DNA of 64,000 nucleotides, taken from an uncultured Lentisphaeria bacterium (GTDB taxonomy: Bacteria; Verrucomicrobiota; Lentisphaeria; Victivallales; Victivallaceae). Of this stretch, positions 34,258 through 43,125 are shown one piece after another. How positions within the stretch are numbered: position 1 is the stretch's first letter; each line of letters starts with the position of its first letter. The position numbers and the translations under genes are program-made. Where the stretch lies: positions 1 to 64,000 of the forward strand of contig CASDQW010000046.1 in assembly GCA_949282965.1 (NCBI GenBank). The letters run 5' to 3'. Below the pieces are notes generated by a model. The model saw only the letters and a list, made by a program, of their open reading frames with translations, made no database searches and was not told the origin of the DNA.

Positions 34258-34286
34258 TTGTTTTTTTGCTTCTCCGGGTGTATCTT
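34258..34286 (+). promoter_or_regulatory. Promoter of the esterase gene
   Basis: TTGTTT (34258-34263), a 17-base spacer and TATCTT (34281-34286). Confidence 0.5.
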
Positions 34287-34330
34287 ATGAAAGGAGTCAG
34301 ACTGTTTTTTTCAACCGGAAAAGGATACCC

Positions 34331-35161
34331 ATGTTAGAAGCTCGTTCCAATCTGAAGCCCCTGCAGTGTTTACCTCTCTGGCCGGAACGCTGTTCCGCCG
34401 GCACCGGCAATGCCGAGGATGATTTTCAGCCGACACTGGACTGCTATCCGCTCGAAGACGGAAAGTTCCATCCGATTCTGGTGATTTTTCCCGGCGGCGG
34501 CTACAGCATCCGGGCGCCGCATGAGGGCGTGGACATCGCGGACCGTTTCCGCCAGCTCGGCTGCCATGCTTTCGTCGTGCAGTACCGGACGGCCCCCTAC
34601 CGCTTTCCGGAACCGCAGCGGGACGCTTTCCGCGCCATCCGGCTGGTGCGGCAGCTGGCGGACCGGTGGCGGATGTTGCCCGATCGCCTGGCCGTCTGCG
34701 GTTTTTCCGCCGGCGGCCATCTGGCGGCCTGCACCGGTACCATCGCCGCGGAAATCAATGCTGACGCCGGAGACGCGGCTGATGCTTTCGATATGACTCC
34801 CAATGCGCTGATTCTCGGCTACCCGGTCATCTCCTTCGGGCCGAACGGACACGAAGGTTCCGGGCAGAATCTTCTCGGGGACAGGTTGGATGCGGAACGG
34901 GAACGCTATTCGCTCGAAAACCGGGTCGGACCGCATACCCCGCCGACCTTTCTGTGGCATACCGCAACAGACGCGGGGGTGCCGGTGGAAAACAGTCTGT
35001 TGTTCGCCGCCGCCATGCGCGCCCACCAGCGCCCCTGGGGACTGCACGTCTTCCCGAACGGGGTTCACGGCCTGGGACTGGCGCCGGAACATCCCGACAT
35101 CGCCGTCTGGCCGGAACTGGCACGGGATTTTCTGCGGGATCACTGCGGGTTCCCGCTTTGA
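34331..35161 (+). CDS. Alpha/beta-hydrolase esterase (BD-FAE/acetylxylan-esterase-like)
   Basis: The 276-residue hydrolase has no signal peptide. The oxyanion segment is VIFPGGGYSIR, the nucleophile elbow CGFSAGGHLAA (catalytic Ser about residue 125), the acid is probably in TATDAGVP, and the His is in NGVHGLGL. This matches small carbohydrate deacetylase-type esterases. AAAAGGA lies 5 bases before the ATG. It could deacetylate imported oligosaccharides, in line with the lyases and CBM proteins elsewhere; substrate not known. Confidence 0.88.
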   Translation: MLEARSNLKPLQCLPLWPERCSAGTGNAEDDFQPTLDCYPLEDGKFHPILVIFPGGGYSIRAPHEGVDIADRFRQLGCHAFVVQYRTAPYRFPEPQRDAFRAIRLVRQLADRWRMLPDRLAVCGFSAGGHLAACTGTIAAEINADAGDAADAFDMTPNALILGYPVISFGPNGHEGSGQNLLGDRLDAERERYSLENRVGPHTPPTFLWHTATDAGVPVENSLLFAAAMRAHQRPWGLHVFPNGVHGLGLAPEHPDIAVWPELARDFLRDHCGFPL

Positions 35162-35207
35162 AAACAATGGAACAATACCGGAATGACTTCCGGAGGAGAA
35201 ATATGGC

Positions 35208-35903
35208 ATGATTTATTTTGATCCGATGTATTTTCTGTTTATTCTTCCGGGGCTGTTGCTGGCGATGTGGGCGTCCTACCGCACCAAAAGCACGTTTGCC
35301 CATTACTCGCGGGTCCCGGCCTCCTCCGGCATGACCGGCGCGCAGGCGGCGGCCCGGCTGCTGCAGAATGCCGGCATCGACAATGTCCAGATCGAACGGA
35401 CTGACGGTTTTCTGTCCGACCACTACGATCCCGTCTCCCGGAAGCTGCGGCTTTCGGACGAAGTCTACTCCGGACGCAGCCTCTCTTCCATCGGCGTCGC
35501 CTGTCACGAAGCCGGGCACGCCATTCAGCATGCCCAGGCCTACGGGCCGCTGACATTGCGCAGCATGATGGTACCGGTGGTGTCGCTGGCGTCGCCGCTG
35601 TCCTACATCGTCATTCTGGCGGGTTTCTTCATGCACGCGCCGGGATTGATTTTCGCCGGTGCGGTGATCTTCAGCGCGGCGGTGCTTTTCTCCATCGTCA
35701 CGCTGCCGGTGGAATACGATGCCAGTGCCCGCGCCAGAAAACTCATGGAGAGTGCCGGCATCGTCACCTCCCGCGAAGCGGACGCGGCGGGAAGAGTCCT
35801 GAACGCCGCGTTTCTGACCTATGTGGCGTCCGCCGTCAACTCTCTGCTGGTGCTGCTGTACTACCTCTACCGCGCCGGACTCTTCGGCGGACGGCGCGAC
35901 TGA
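35208..35903 (+). CDS. Membrane zinc metallopeptidase (YugP family)
   Basis: The 231-residue integral membrane protein has an N-terminal helix (YFLFILPGLLLAMWASY), a soluble part with SSGMTGAQAAARLLQNAGI, and the zinc motif GVACHEAGHAIQHA (HExxH, about residues 99-111). Two to three further membrane helices follow, with PVEYDASARARKL carrying the third zinc ligand region. The family is widespread; substrates are unknown. GGAGGAG lies 11 bases upstream. Followed by a 162-aa membrane-anchored protein and the heptose kinase. Confidence 0.92.
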   Translation: MIYFDPMYFLFILPGLLLAMWASYRTKSTFAHYSRVPASSGMTGAQAAARLLQNAGIDNVQIERTDGFLSDHYDPVSRKLRLSDEVYSGRSLSSIGVACHEAGHAIQHAQAYGPLTLRSMMVPVVSLASPLSYIVILAGFFMHAPGLIFAGAVIFSAAVLFSIVTLPVEYDASARARKLMESAGIVTSREADAAGRVLNAAFLTYVASAVNSLLVLLYYLYRAGLFGGRRD

Positions 35904-35924
35904 TACCGGAAGGGAGGAACAGCC

Positions 35925-36413
35925 ATGGACCGCTCGTTATTCACCGCGAAATTCAAACGGGATTACGTCGCCGCCTCGGCGGTGGTGATTTTCTTTCTGA
36001 TCGTGGTTTCGGAAATTACGCTGGCGGTCGGCATTCCCACCTACCTGCTCCGCTCCGACATCTGGGCGCTGCAGATCAAACGCCAGCAGCTGCTAACCAG
36101 TTTCGACACCCTGCGCCGGACCTGCAATGAAGCCCAGATCAAGGACACCGCCGCCGATGAGGAAAACAAGATCGTACTGTGGTCCCTGAATCTGATGGCC
36201 AATTATCTGCGTCTGCATCGACAAACCATTGCCGCCGATGAAATCGCGGAAATTCAAAAAGATATTACCGATCTGCGCCTGATCGCCGGCAAGGCGAGAC
36301 AGGGGAAAAGCGTCAACCAGGAAATGGAACTCAATCCGCAGCCGTTTCTCAATGCCCTCACCCGGCAACTGGCAAACGGTTCCGCGAAACCAGGCAACCA
36401 TGAAAGCAAATAA
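35925..36413 (+). CDS. Membrane-anchored hypothetical protein
   Basis: The 162-residue protein has one N-terminal transmembrane helix (AASAVVIFFLIVVSEITLAV) and a helical, probably coiled-coil, periplasmic part (about 45-130; ALQIKRQQLLTSFDTLRRTC, EIAEIQKDITDLRLIAGKA). No family recognised. Its stop overlaps the start of the heptose kinase gene by 14 bases, so it belongs to the envelope operon and may serve LPS or cell-wall assembly. Confidence 0.75.
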   Translation: MDRSLFTAKFKRDYVAASAVVIFFLIVVSEITLAVGIPTYLLRSDIWALQIKRQQLLTSFDTLRRTCNEAQIKDTAADEENKIVLWSLNLMANYLRLHRQTIAADEIAEIQKDITDLRLIAGKARQGKSVNQEMELNPQPFLNALTRQLANGSAKPGNHESK

Positions 36414-37401
36414 ACTGATTCCAATCATCGACCGGTTCCGGGAAAAACGCATCGCCGTCATCGGAGACCTGATGCTCGATGTCTATCTGTGGGGACGCGC
36501 CACGCGGATTTCCCCGGAAGCCCCGGTTCCGGTCGTCTCCATCGACCGGACCAGCAGCTGCCTCGGCGGCGCCGCCAACGTCATGCGCAATCTGGTCACC
36601 CTGGGCGGCTCCGCATTGGCTTTCGGCATGATCGGCGACGACGCGGACGGCCGGGAACTCTGCCGGCAGCTGGCCGAATACGGCATCAATCCGGAATCGG
36701 TCTGCGTGGATCCAATGCGTCAAACCACCCACAAACAGCGGGTCATCGCCGGAACCCAGCAGCTGCTCCGGGTGGATCACGAAGACGCCTCCCCCGCTCC
36801 CGCGCGGTTGCGGGAAGCCATTACGGAAAAAGTGCTGGCTCTGATCGAAGCGGGAGAAGTTGACGCGGTCATTTTCGAAGACTACGCCAAAGGCCTGCTG
36901 TCCGACGACATGCTTGCCGCCATTGTGCCCGCCGCCGCCCGGCGCGGCATCATCACCGCGCTGGACCCGAAACCCGGCAATCTGTCCCCGGTCCGGGGCT
37001 TGACTGTCATCAAACCGAACCGTCAGGAAGCCGTCGCCATGGCCGCGCTGCTGAACCATTCCGGACGAGAACCGGCGACGGAACTGGACCGCGTGGCAAA
37101 CCGGCTCCAGCAGCAATGGGGACCGGAATACCTGCTGATTTCCCTGGCCGCGGAAGGCATGGCGCTGTACGGGCGAAAGGGGACGAAAACCGTGATTCCG
37201 ACCCGGGCGCGGGAAGTGTTCGACGTTTCGGGCGCGGGAGACACGGTCGTGGCGGCGTTCACCCTGGCCCTGGCTGCGGGCGCCACGCCGACGGAAGCAG
37301 CTGAAATCGGCAATTATGCCGCCGGCATCGTCGTCGGCAAAGTCGGCACCGTACCTGTTTCCGCCGACGAAGTGAAAAAAGAACTCAACCGGGAGAACTG
37401 A
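36400..37401 (+). CDS. rfaE1: D-glycero-beta-D-manno-heptose-7-phosphate kinase
   Basis: The 333-residue PfkB-family kinase makes heptose 1,7-bisphosphate for the LPS inner core. Signatures: VIGDLMLDVYLWGRATRISPEAPVPVV (in part), CLGGAANVMRNL, DPKPGNLSPVRGLTVIKPN and DVSGAGDTVVAAFTLAL with the catalytic Asp. Only the kinase half of E. coli HldE is present; the ADP-transfer half must be encoded elsewhere. The start lies inside the preceding gene with AGG 5 bases upstream. kdsB follows after 3 bases. Confidence 0.95.
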   Translation: MKANKLIPIIDRFREKRIAVIGDLMLDVYLWGRATRISPEAPVPVVSIDRTSSCLGGAANVMRNLVTLGGSALAFGMIGDDADGRELCRQLAEYGINPESVCVDPMRQTTHKQRVIAGTQQLLRVDHEDASPAPARLREAITEKVLALIEAGEVDAVIFEDYAKGLLSDDMLAAIVPAAARRGIITALDPKPGNLSPVRGLTVIKPNRQEAVAMAALLNHSGREPATELDRVANRLQQQWGPEYLLISLAAEGMALYGRKGTKTVIPTRAREVFDVSGAGDTVVAAFTLALAAGATPTEAAEIGNYAAGIVVGKVGTVPVSADEVKKELNREN

Positions 37402-37404
37402 CCC

Positions 37405-38136
37405 ATGGATCAAGTCGTCATCGCCATTCCCGCCCGTTACGGGAGCACCCGCTTTCCCGGCAAACCGCTGGCGCTTCTCCGCGGCAAGCCGATGATTCGT
37501 CACGTATATGAAAAGGCCGCCGCATCCACCGCCGATCTCGTCATCGTCGCGACCGACGATGAACGCATCCGCGACGCGGTGGAAGCGTTCGGCGGGAAAG
37601 CGGTCATGACCCGCGCCGACCACCCTTCCGGCAGCGACCGGATCCGCGAAGCCGTTTCCGGGCTGGATTGCGACATCAACATCAATGTGCAGGGAGATGA
37701 ACCGCTGATCCCGACTTCCGTCATCGACGAATTGATCAACCTGATGAAAAATCATCCGGAGTATGAAATGGCCACCGTGGCGGTCCCCGCCGATGCCGAC
37801 GCCCTGCATGACCCCAACCGTCCCAAGGTGGTTTTCGGTGCGACCGGTGCGGCGCTCTATTTCAGCCGTTCTCTGATTCCCTTCCGGCGCGAAGGCGGCG
37901 AAGAAACCACGGTATACGCCCACTGGGGCATTTACGCCTACCGCCGCGCCGCGCTGGAAAAGTTCGTGCAACTCCCCCCCGGACGCCTCGAAATGTGCGA
38001 AAAACTCGAACAGCTCCGGGCTCTGGAGAACGGCATCGGCATCCAGGTGCTGGTTTCCCACCTGACCAGTATCGGCATCGATACGCCCGAAGATCTGGCA
38101 CGGGCGGAACAACGGCTGCAGGAGGTCGGATTATGA
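37405..38136 (+). CDS. kdsB: CMP-KDO synthetase
   Basis: Activates KDO with CTP to give CMP-KDO for lipid A glycosylation. The 243-residue enzyme starts VVIAIPARYGSTRFPGKPLA, the nucleotide-binding loop. VQGDEPLI carries the metal-binding Asp, and HWGIYAYRRAAL is typical. Its TGA overlaps the ATG of kdsA (ATGA), so translation is coupled. Confidence 0.97.
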   Translation: MDQVVIAIPARYGSTRFPGKPLALLRGKPMIRHVYEKAAASTADLVIVATDDERIRDAVEAFGGKAVMTRADHPSGSDRIREAVSGLDCDININVQGDEPLIPTSVIDELINLMKNHPEYEMATVAVPADADALHDPNRPKVVFGATGAALYFSRSLIPFRREGGEETTVYAHWGIYAYRRAALEKFVQLPPGRLEMCEKLEQLRALENGIGIQVLVSHLTSIGIDTPEDLARAEQRLQEVGL

Positions 38137-38945
38137 ACAGTGTCACCATCGGCAATTCCGTCGTCATCGGCGACGGCCGTCCGGTCCTGATCGGCGGGCC
38201 CTGCATGGCGGAAAGTCTGGAACTCTGTCTGGAATGCGCCGAATACCTGAGCGCCCTGTGCCGGGAACTCAAGGTCGGTTATATTTTCAAAGCCTCCTAC
38301 GACAAGGCGAACCGCACCAGCGGCAACTCCCGCCGCGGTCCCGGCCTGACCGCCGGACTGGCCATGCTGGCGGAGGTCAAACAACGGTTCGGCGTCCCCG
38401 TCGTCACCGATGTACATGAATCCGTGGATGTCCCGCGGGTGGCGGAAGTGGTCGATCTGCTCCAGATTCCGGCTTTTCTCTGCCGCCAGACCGACCTGCT
38501 CGTCGCCGCGGCAAAATCCGGGAAACCGGTCAACATCAAAAAAGGCCAGTTCATGGCTCCCGAAGACATGCGCGGCGCCGTGGAAAAAATCCGCCAGGCC
38601 GGCAACCATCAGATTCTGCTGACAGAGCGCGGCAGCACCTTCGGTTATCACAACCTGGTGGTTGATTTCCGCTCGCTGCCGATCATGCGGAGATTTGACG
38701 TACCGGTGGTGTTCGACGCCACCCATTCCGTGCAGCTCCCCGGCGGACTCGGCGGCGCGTCCGGCGGCAACCGGGAATTCGTCCGCCCGCTGGCCCGGGC
38801 CGCCGCGGCGGTGGGCATCGACGCGCTGTTCGCCGAAGTGCACCCCCGACCGGACCAGGCCTGGTCGGACGGGCCCAATTCCCTTTCGTTCGAAGACGTC
38901 CGCGAAGTGCTCGCCGAGGTCCTCGCCATTGCCAAACTTTCATAA
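38133..38945 (+). CDS. kdsA: KDO-8-phosphate synthase
   Basis: Condenses arabinose 5-phosphate and phosphoenolpyruvate. The 270-residue TIM barrel has IGGPCMAES, FKASYDKANRTS, RGPGLTAGLAML, VVTDVHES, QIPAFLCRQTDLL, NIKKGQFMAPEDM, LTERGSTFGYHNLVVDFRSL (in part) and FDATHSVQLPGG. NCMAES-like Cys in GPCMA suggests the metal-dependent class II form, but this is only a tentative reading. Overlaps kdsB. Confidence 0.97.
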   Translation: MNSVTIGNSVVIGDGRPVLIGGPCMAESLELCLECAEYLSALCRELKVGYIFKASYDKANRTSGNSRRGPGLTAGLAMLAEVKQRFGVPVVTDVHESVDVPRVAEVVDLLQIPAFLCRQTDLLVAAAKSGKPVNIKKGQFMAPEDMRGAVEKIRQAGNHQILLTERGSTFGYHNLVVDFRSLPIMRRFDVPVVFDATHSVQLPGGLGGASGGNREFVRPLARAAAAVGIDALFAEVHPRPDQAWSDGPNSLSFEDVREVLAEVLAIAKLS

Positions 38946-38964
38946 CCCTACAGGAATTTCCGGC

Positions 38965-41550
38965 ATGCCGTTTCAATTTTTCCGTTCATGGTTTCCGATG
39001 TTTCTGCTGCTGGCACCGGCTGTTCTTTTGCTGCTGACTCCGGCAACCGCCAACGCCAATTCCCTCAACGAACTGCGCGGCTTGAAAACGCGGGAATCCC
39101 GTTTCCCGGTTTACCACAAGAACCGCCTGCAATTGATGATCTACAGCGCCGAGGCCGAACGTCAGGGGGACCTCATCATCACCACCGGCCCGGTCATGGA
39201 CATCATCCGCCGCAACGCCGACATCGATCTGATCGACAACACTCGAAAAACCGTCATCTACCAATTGAACGCCCCTCTTGCCGACATTCTGGCATTCTGG
39301 GCGCAGCGTCTGTACAGCGAAGGCGTCATCAGCAGCACCCGGGCCGACATCAACCAGGAAAGCCAGCAGGCGGCGGGCGGCGAACCGGTCTTTTTCCGGT
39401 CCCCGCTGCTGGATCTGGACGGAGTGGGCTTTGACGCTGATTATTCCCGGCGGACGCTTTCGGTGCGGAAAAACGTGCGCATCGTCCTGCGCACCGCCGC
39501 CAGCAACCCGGAAAATCTCCTGAAAAGCGGCAAAATCCCCGAAAAATACGAGTTTATCAGTGCCTATGCCGACTCTCTCTACATCGATTTCAACAAGGGC
39601 GAAATCATCCTGCGTGGTCATGTCAAAGTTGACGAGGAACGGGCGGTCATCACCTGCGACCGGCTGCTGATCTATCTGGACCGGAATGACCGGAACACCG
39701 AACCGACCGACGCGGATCCCATCTCCGCTTCCGGCGTCGAAGGCATCTCCAAGGTCATCTGCGAAGGCCATGTCGTGATCGACCGCAAAACCGCTCCCGA
39801 GGTGGCAGTCACGGAGCCGCAGCAGCGCGCCACCGCCGACCGGGTGGAATACCAGCTCAAATCCGGGCTCATCACGCTGACCGGGCTGCCGGACAATCCG
39901 CCGGCCCTGCACCGCGGCAAGGACACCCTCAGCGGCGAAACCATCGAAATCCGCCGCAATTCGGAACAAATGTTCATCCGGAAAAACTGCCGGCTGGTCT
40001 TCCACCGGGAGGATGCGGATCAACACACCGCCAAACGCACCGATCTTCGTTCCGATGCGATGGATATGGACTATCGCCGGAATTCCGCGGTCTTCACCGG
40101 CAACGTTGCGGTGGAAGACCCCGATATGCAGCTCACCTGCCGCCGGATGAACGTTACATTCCGCTCGACCGATCCCGGCGCGGCCGCCGCGGCTCCCGCC
40201 GCCACACCCGCCGCCGAAACCACGCTGATGCCCGCAGGTATCGATGCCGGCGGGAAACGGGAACTCGCAGAAATCGTCTGCCATGACAACGTCCGGGTCG
40301 TCCGCCGGGGTACTGCGCCGGAAGCCGGAGAACGGGCGGAGGCCGCCCAGGCCGTACTGGATTACGAAAACCGGAAGGTCACCCTTTCCGGTGCGCATCC
40401 CCGGCTGGTACGGGGCAATGACTCGCTGACCGGCGAGCAGCTGATTATCTGGCTCAATGACGAACGGCTGAGTTCACCCGGAGACAGCCGGATCATCCTC
40501 TGTTCCGCCCCGGCCCCGGGTCAGGCCGCCGTTCAGACGGTGATCACCTCTGATTCCAGCGACCTGAACTACGGGGGCAATCTCCTGACGTTCAAGGGGA
40601 ATGTAAAAGTGCGCGATCCCCGTATGACGCTGGACTGCGACGAAATGAAAATTCATTTGAAAAATGCCCCCGGCGAAAAAAACGCCGCGCCCGCCGCCCC
40701 AGCCGCCGACAGCAGTACGCTCGGCCTCGGCACCGGCAATTCCGGCAGCAAACTGCTGGACCGGATCGTCTGCACCGGCAAGGTTCACGCCGTGGAAAAA
40801 CGCATGAAACTGGACTGCGACGTGCTGACTTTGCATTTCCAGCAGGCCTCCGACGAAACGCCCGCGCCCGGTGCCCTGCAGTCCGGCAAAACTCAGCTGG
40901 TCCGGATCGACAGTGAAGGCCATGTCCGGCTGGTAAGCAATTCCGACGCTGTCGCTCAGGCGAAAACCGATGCGGAACAGAACGCGACCACCACCGACCC
41001 GATCGCCGGATCACTCCTGCAGGGAACGGGCGGGGTCACCACGCTGACCGCCGACCGCGGCCAGGTCGACCTGCTTAAAAACATTTCGGAATTCCACGGC
41101 AAAGTCCGAGTGGAGGAACCCCGGGCAACGCTGGACTGCGATTCGCTTTACCTCCACGCCCGCACCGTTACGCCGGGGGCTGCCCCTGCGGCGGCACCGC
41201 TGGAAGACATCGACCGCGATCCCTTCGCCACCACGGCGACCGACGTGCCGAACACCATCGGTATCGGCGACAACCGGGAATTGACGGACGTGATTGCTCA
41301 GCACCACGTAACCATTGTACGCAAACTGCCGTCCGGCATCCAGCGCGCCATCGGCGACCGGGCACATTACACTGTGGCCGACCGCACCGTGACCCTGACC
41401 GGAACGCCGCAGGAGCTGCCGATTCTGGAGGATCCCGCACAGGGACGCATGAAAGGGAAACGCATCCGGGTCGACCTTGCCAGCGAACGGGCCACCATTG
41501 ATGAACAGGTGTCGCTGGAGGTGAAAAACCTGAATTCACTTCAACTCTGA
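38965..41550 (+). CDS. LptC-like/multi-OstA (LptA-type) fusion protein
   Basis: The 861-residue exported protein lies between kdsA and lptB. It has a signal peptide (FLLLAPAVLLLLTPATANA). An N-terminal part (about 30-180) resembles LptC with DGVGFDADYSRRTLSVRKNVRI. A chain of OstA/LptA-like beta units follows, each with a phrase such as TCDRLLIYL (about 230), LTCRRMNVTF (about 392), LDCDEMKIHL (about 556), LDCDVLTLHF (about 617) and LDCDSLYLHA (about 722), alternating with hydrophobic GNVxV strands and Ala/Pro linkers. LptA is normally about 180 aa, so this may form a long LPS bridge by itself. The fusion reading is inference. Confidence 0.8.
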   Translation: MPFQFFRSWFPMFLLLAPAVLLLLTPATANANSLNELRGLKTRESRFPVYHKNRLQLMIYSAEAERQGDLIITTGPVMDIIRRNADIDLIDNTRKTVIYQLNAPLADILAFWAQRLYSEGVISSTRADINQESQQAAGGEPVFFRSPLLDLDGVGFDADYSRRTLSVRKNVRIVLRTAASNPENLLKSGKIPEKYEFISAYADSLYIDFNKGEIILRGHVKVDEERAVITCDRLLIYLDRNDRNTEPTDADPISASGVEGISKVICEGHVVIDRKTAPEVAVTEPQQRATADRVEYQLKSGLITLTGLPDNPPALHRGKDTLSGETIEIRRNSEQMFIRKNCRLVFHREDADQHTAKRTDLRSDAMDMDYRRNSAVFTGNVAVEDPDMQLTCRRMNVTFRSTDPGAAAAAPAATPAAETTLMPAGIDAGGKRELAEIVCHDNVRVVRRGTAPEAGERAEAAQAVLDYENRKVTLSGAHPRLVRGNDSLTGEQLIIWLNDERLSSPGDSRIILCSAPAPGQAAVQTVITSDSSDLNYGGNLLTFKGNVKVRDPRMTLDCDEMKIHLKNAPGEKNAAPAAPAADSSTLGLGTGNSGSKLLDRIVCTGKVHAVEKRMKLDCDVLTLHFQQASDETPAPGALQSGKTQLVRIDSEGHVRLVSNSDAVAQAKTDAEQNATTTDPIAGSLLQGTGGVTTLTADRGQVDLLKNISEFHGKVRVEEPRATLDCDSLYLHARTVTPGAAPAAAPLEDIDRDPFATTATDVPNTIGIGDNRELTDVIAQHHVTIVRKLPSGIQRAIGDRAHYTVADRTVTLTGTPQELPILEDPAQGRMKGKRIRVDLASERATIDEQVSLEVKNLNSLQL

Positions 41551-41582
41551 CGGAGAGAAACGGGCATTTTCGGAAAAGCGCC

Positions 41583-41611
41583 TTGCATTTTTCGGAAATC
41601 GCTTTTACATT
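41583..41611 (+). promoter_or_regulatory. Internal promoter of lptB
   Basis: TTGCAT (41583-41588), 17 bases, TACATT (41606-41611) just after the OstA-repeat gene. Confidence 0.5.
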
Positions 41612-41676
41612 ATCTCCGGACAAAGGAAATGTTTGACTTTCCCGGCGGCGCGTCCGCCGGAAACTATAGAGGCAAG

Positions 41677-42417
41677 ATGTCGGAAACCAATCACGAGACG
41701 CTGGTCCAGGCCTCCCATCTGGTGAAAACCTATCACGGGCGGCGGGTCGTCAACGATGTATCGCTCCACGTACGCGCCGGAGAAGTGGTCGGACTGCTCG
41801 GACCGAACGGCGCGGGAAAGACTACCAGTTTTTACATGGTTATGGGCCTGATCCGGCCTGATTCCGGTTCGGTGACATTCCGCGGCGTGGATATTACGCA
41901 CATGCCGATGTACCGGCGGGCCCGGATGGGCATGGGCTATCTGGCGCAGGAACCGTCGATCTTCCGCAAATTGACGGTGGAGGAGAACATCATGGCCATT
42001 CTCGAAACGCTGGCCATCTCCCGCGCCGAACGCCGCCAGCGCCTCAAGGAGCTGCTGGACGAGCTGGAATTAACCCGCCTGGCCAAACAGAAGGCCATGA
42101 CGCTCTCCGGCGGCGAACGGCGGCGGCTGGAAATCACCCGGGCCCTGGTGACCAATCCGCTGTTCATCATGCTGGACGAACCGTTCAGCGGCGTGGACCC
42201 GCTGGCGGTCTACGACGTGCAGCAGATCATTCTGCAGCTGAAGCAGCGCAACCTCGGCATCCTCATTACCGACCACAATGTTCGGGAAACGCTTTCGGTG
42301 GTGGATCGGGCTTACCTGATGTGTCAGGGACAGGTTCTGCTGGAGGGCGATCAGGATTTTCTGGTCAATGACGAACGGGCCCGGGAAATCTATCTCGGTC
42401 CGCAGTTCACCATGTAA
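41677..42417 (+). CDS. lptB: LPS export ABC transporter ATPase LptB
   Basis: The 246-residue ATPase powers LPS extraction from the inner membrane. Walker A is GLLGPNGAGKTTSFYM, the Q-loop YLAQEPSIFRKLTVEENI, the signature LSGGERRRLEITRAL, Walker B IMLDEPFSGVDP and the switch His in ITDHNVRETL. The phrase DITHMPMYRRARMGMGYL is characteristic of LptB. The ATG at 41677 has AGAGG 4 bases upstream; an earlier in-frame ATG at 41629 sits too close to its ribosome site. hpf follows. Confidence 0.95.
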   Translation: MSETNHETLVQASHLVKTYHGRRVVNDVSLHVRAGEVVGLLGPNGAGKTTSFYMVMGLIRPDSGSVTFRGVDITHMPMYRRARMGMGYLAQEPSIFRKLTVEENIMAILETLAISRAERRQRLKELLDELELTRLAKQKAMTLSGGERRRLEITRALVTNPLFIMLDEPFSGVDPLAVYDVQQIILQLKQRNLGILITDHNVRETLSVVDRAYLMCQGQVLLEGDQDFLVNDERAREIYLGPQFTM

Positions 42418-42530
42418 AAAGTTTGAAAATGGCCGGAACCGTTCTGCGAGGAGAGGACGGCCGCCCGGCAAAGGCCGTTTCGGCCGCTCGGCCGGAACGC
42501 CATGGCAACCATAACAGGGAGGCGCATCTT

Positions 42531-42866
42531 ATGCAACTCACAATCACCGGTCGTCATTTCGACATTACCGACAACCTGAGAAAAGCCGTCGAGGATAAAC
42601 TGCTCGCCGCCTTTGAAGGCAAGTCGCTGAAAATCATCGCCGCGTCCGCGGTTCTCGCCGTCGATAAAAACCGCTGCCGGGCCGATTTCGTCGTCAATTA
42701 CAAAGGACATGACGCGGCGGCCGCCGCCGAAGGCTATGACATGTACAAGGTCATCGATGAAGCCATCGCGAAAATCGACGTGCAGCTGAATAAATTTCTG
42801 GACAAGGTCCAGACCCATCAGGCGACGCCGCTGCGCGACGTGACCGCCCCTCAGACCACCGAATGA
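42531..42866 (+). CDS. hpf: Ribosome hibernation-promoting factor (short HPF/RaiA-like)
   Basis: The 111-residue protein binds stationary-phase ribosomes. MQLTITGRHFDITDNLRKAVEDKL and the conserved DMYKVIDEAIAKIDVQLNKF helix identify the S30AE domain. There is no long-form C-terminal dimerisation domain. GGGAGG lies 8 bases before the ATG. The lptB-hpf order resembles the lptB-rpoN-hpf arrangement of proteobacteria, without rpoN. Confidence 0.92.
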   Translation: MQLTITGRHFDITDNLRKAVEDKLLAAFEGKSLKIIAASAVLAVDKNRCRADFVVNYKGHDAAAAAEGYDMYKVIDEAIAKIDVQLNKFLDKVQTHQATPLRDVTAPQTTE

Positions 42867-42899
42867 TACCGCTCATCATCCGGTAAAACGATAACCACG

Positions 42900-42935
42900 G
42901 GGAAAAACCTTTTGAAGAAAAGGTTTTTCCCTTTT
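42900..42935 (+). terminator. Strong terminator of the envelope operon
   Basis: A perfect 14-bp stem (42900-42913 with 42918-42931) with a GAAG loop is followed by TTTT. Confidence 0.85.
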
Positions 42936-43025
42936 CATATTCCCATGCGGCAGCCCCTGCCGCCGGCGTGCCGGATCCGGCAGCCCTGTCCACGTTGTCG
43001 ACAACACTTGGAACAATCGGTGAAC

Positions 43026-43054
43026 TTGACAAGGAAAAAGGTCTGATGTAATAT
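43026..43054 (+). promoter_or_regulatory. Consensus promoter of the large heparinase-like gene
   Basis: Perfect TTGACA (43026-43031), a 17-base spacer and TAATAT (43049-43054). Confidence 0.7.
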
Positions 43055-43125
43055 AATTTTTCAACGGCATTCTCCACAGAAAACGGGCTTTGCCCAGAAC
43101 CGGAAAACAGGGAGCAAATATTTTC

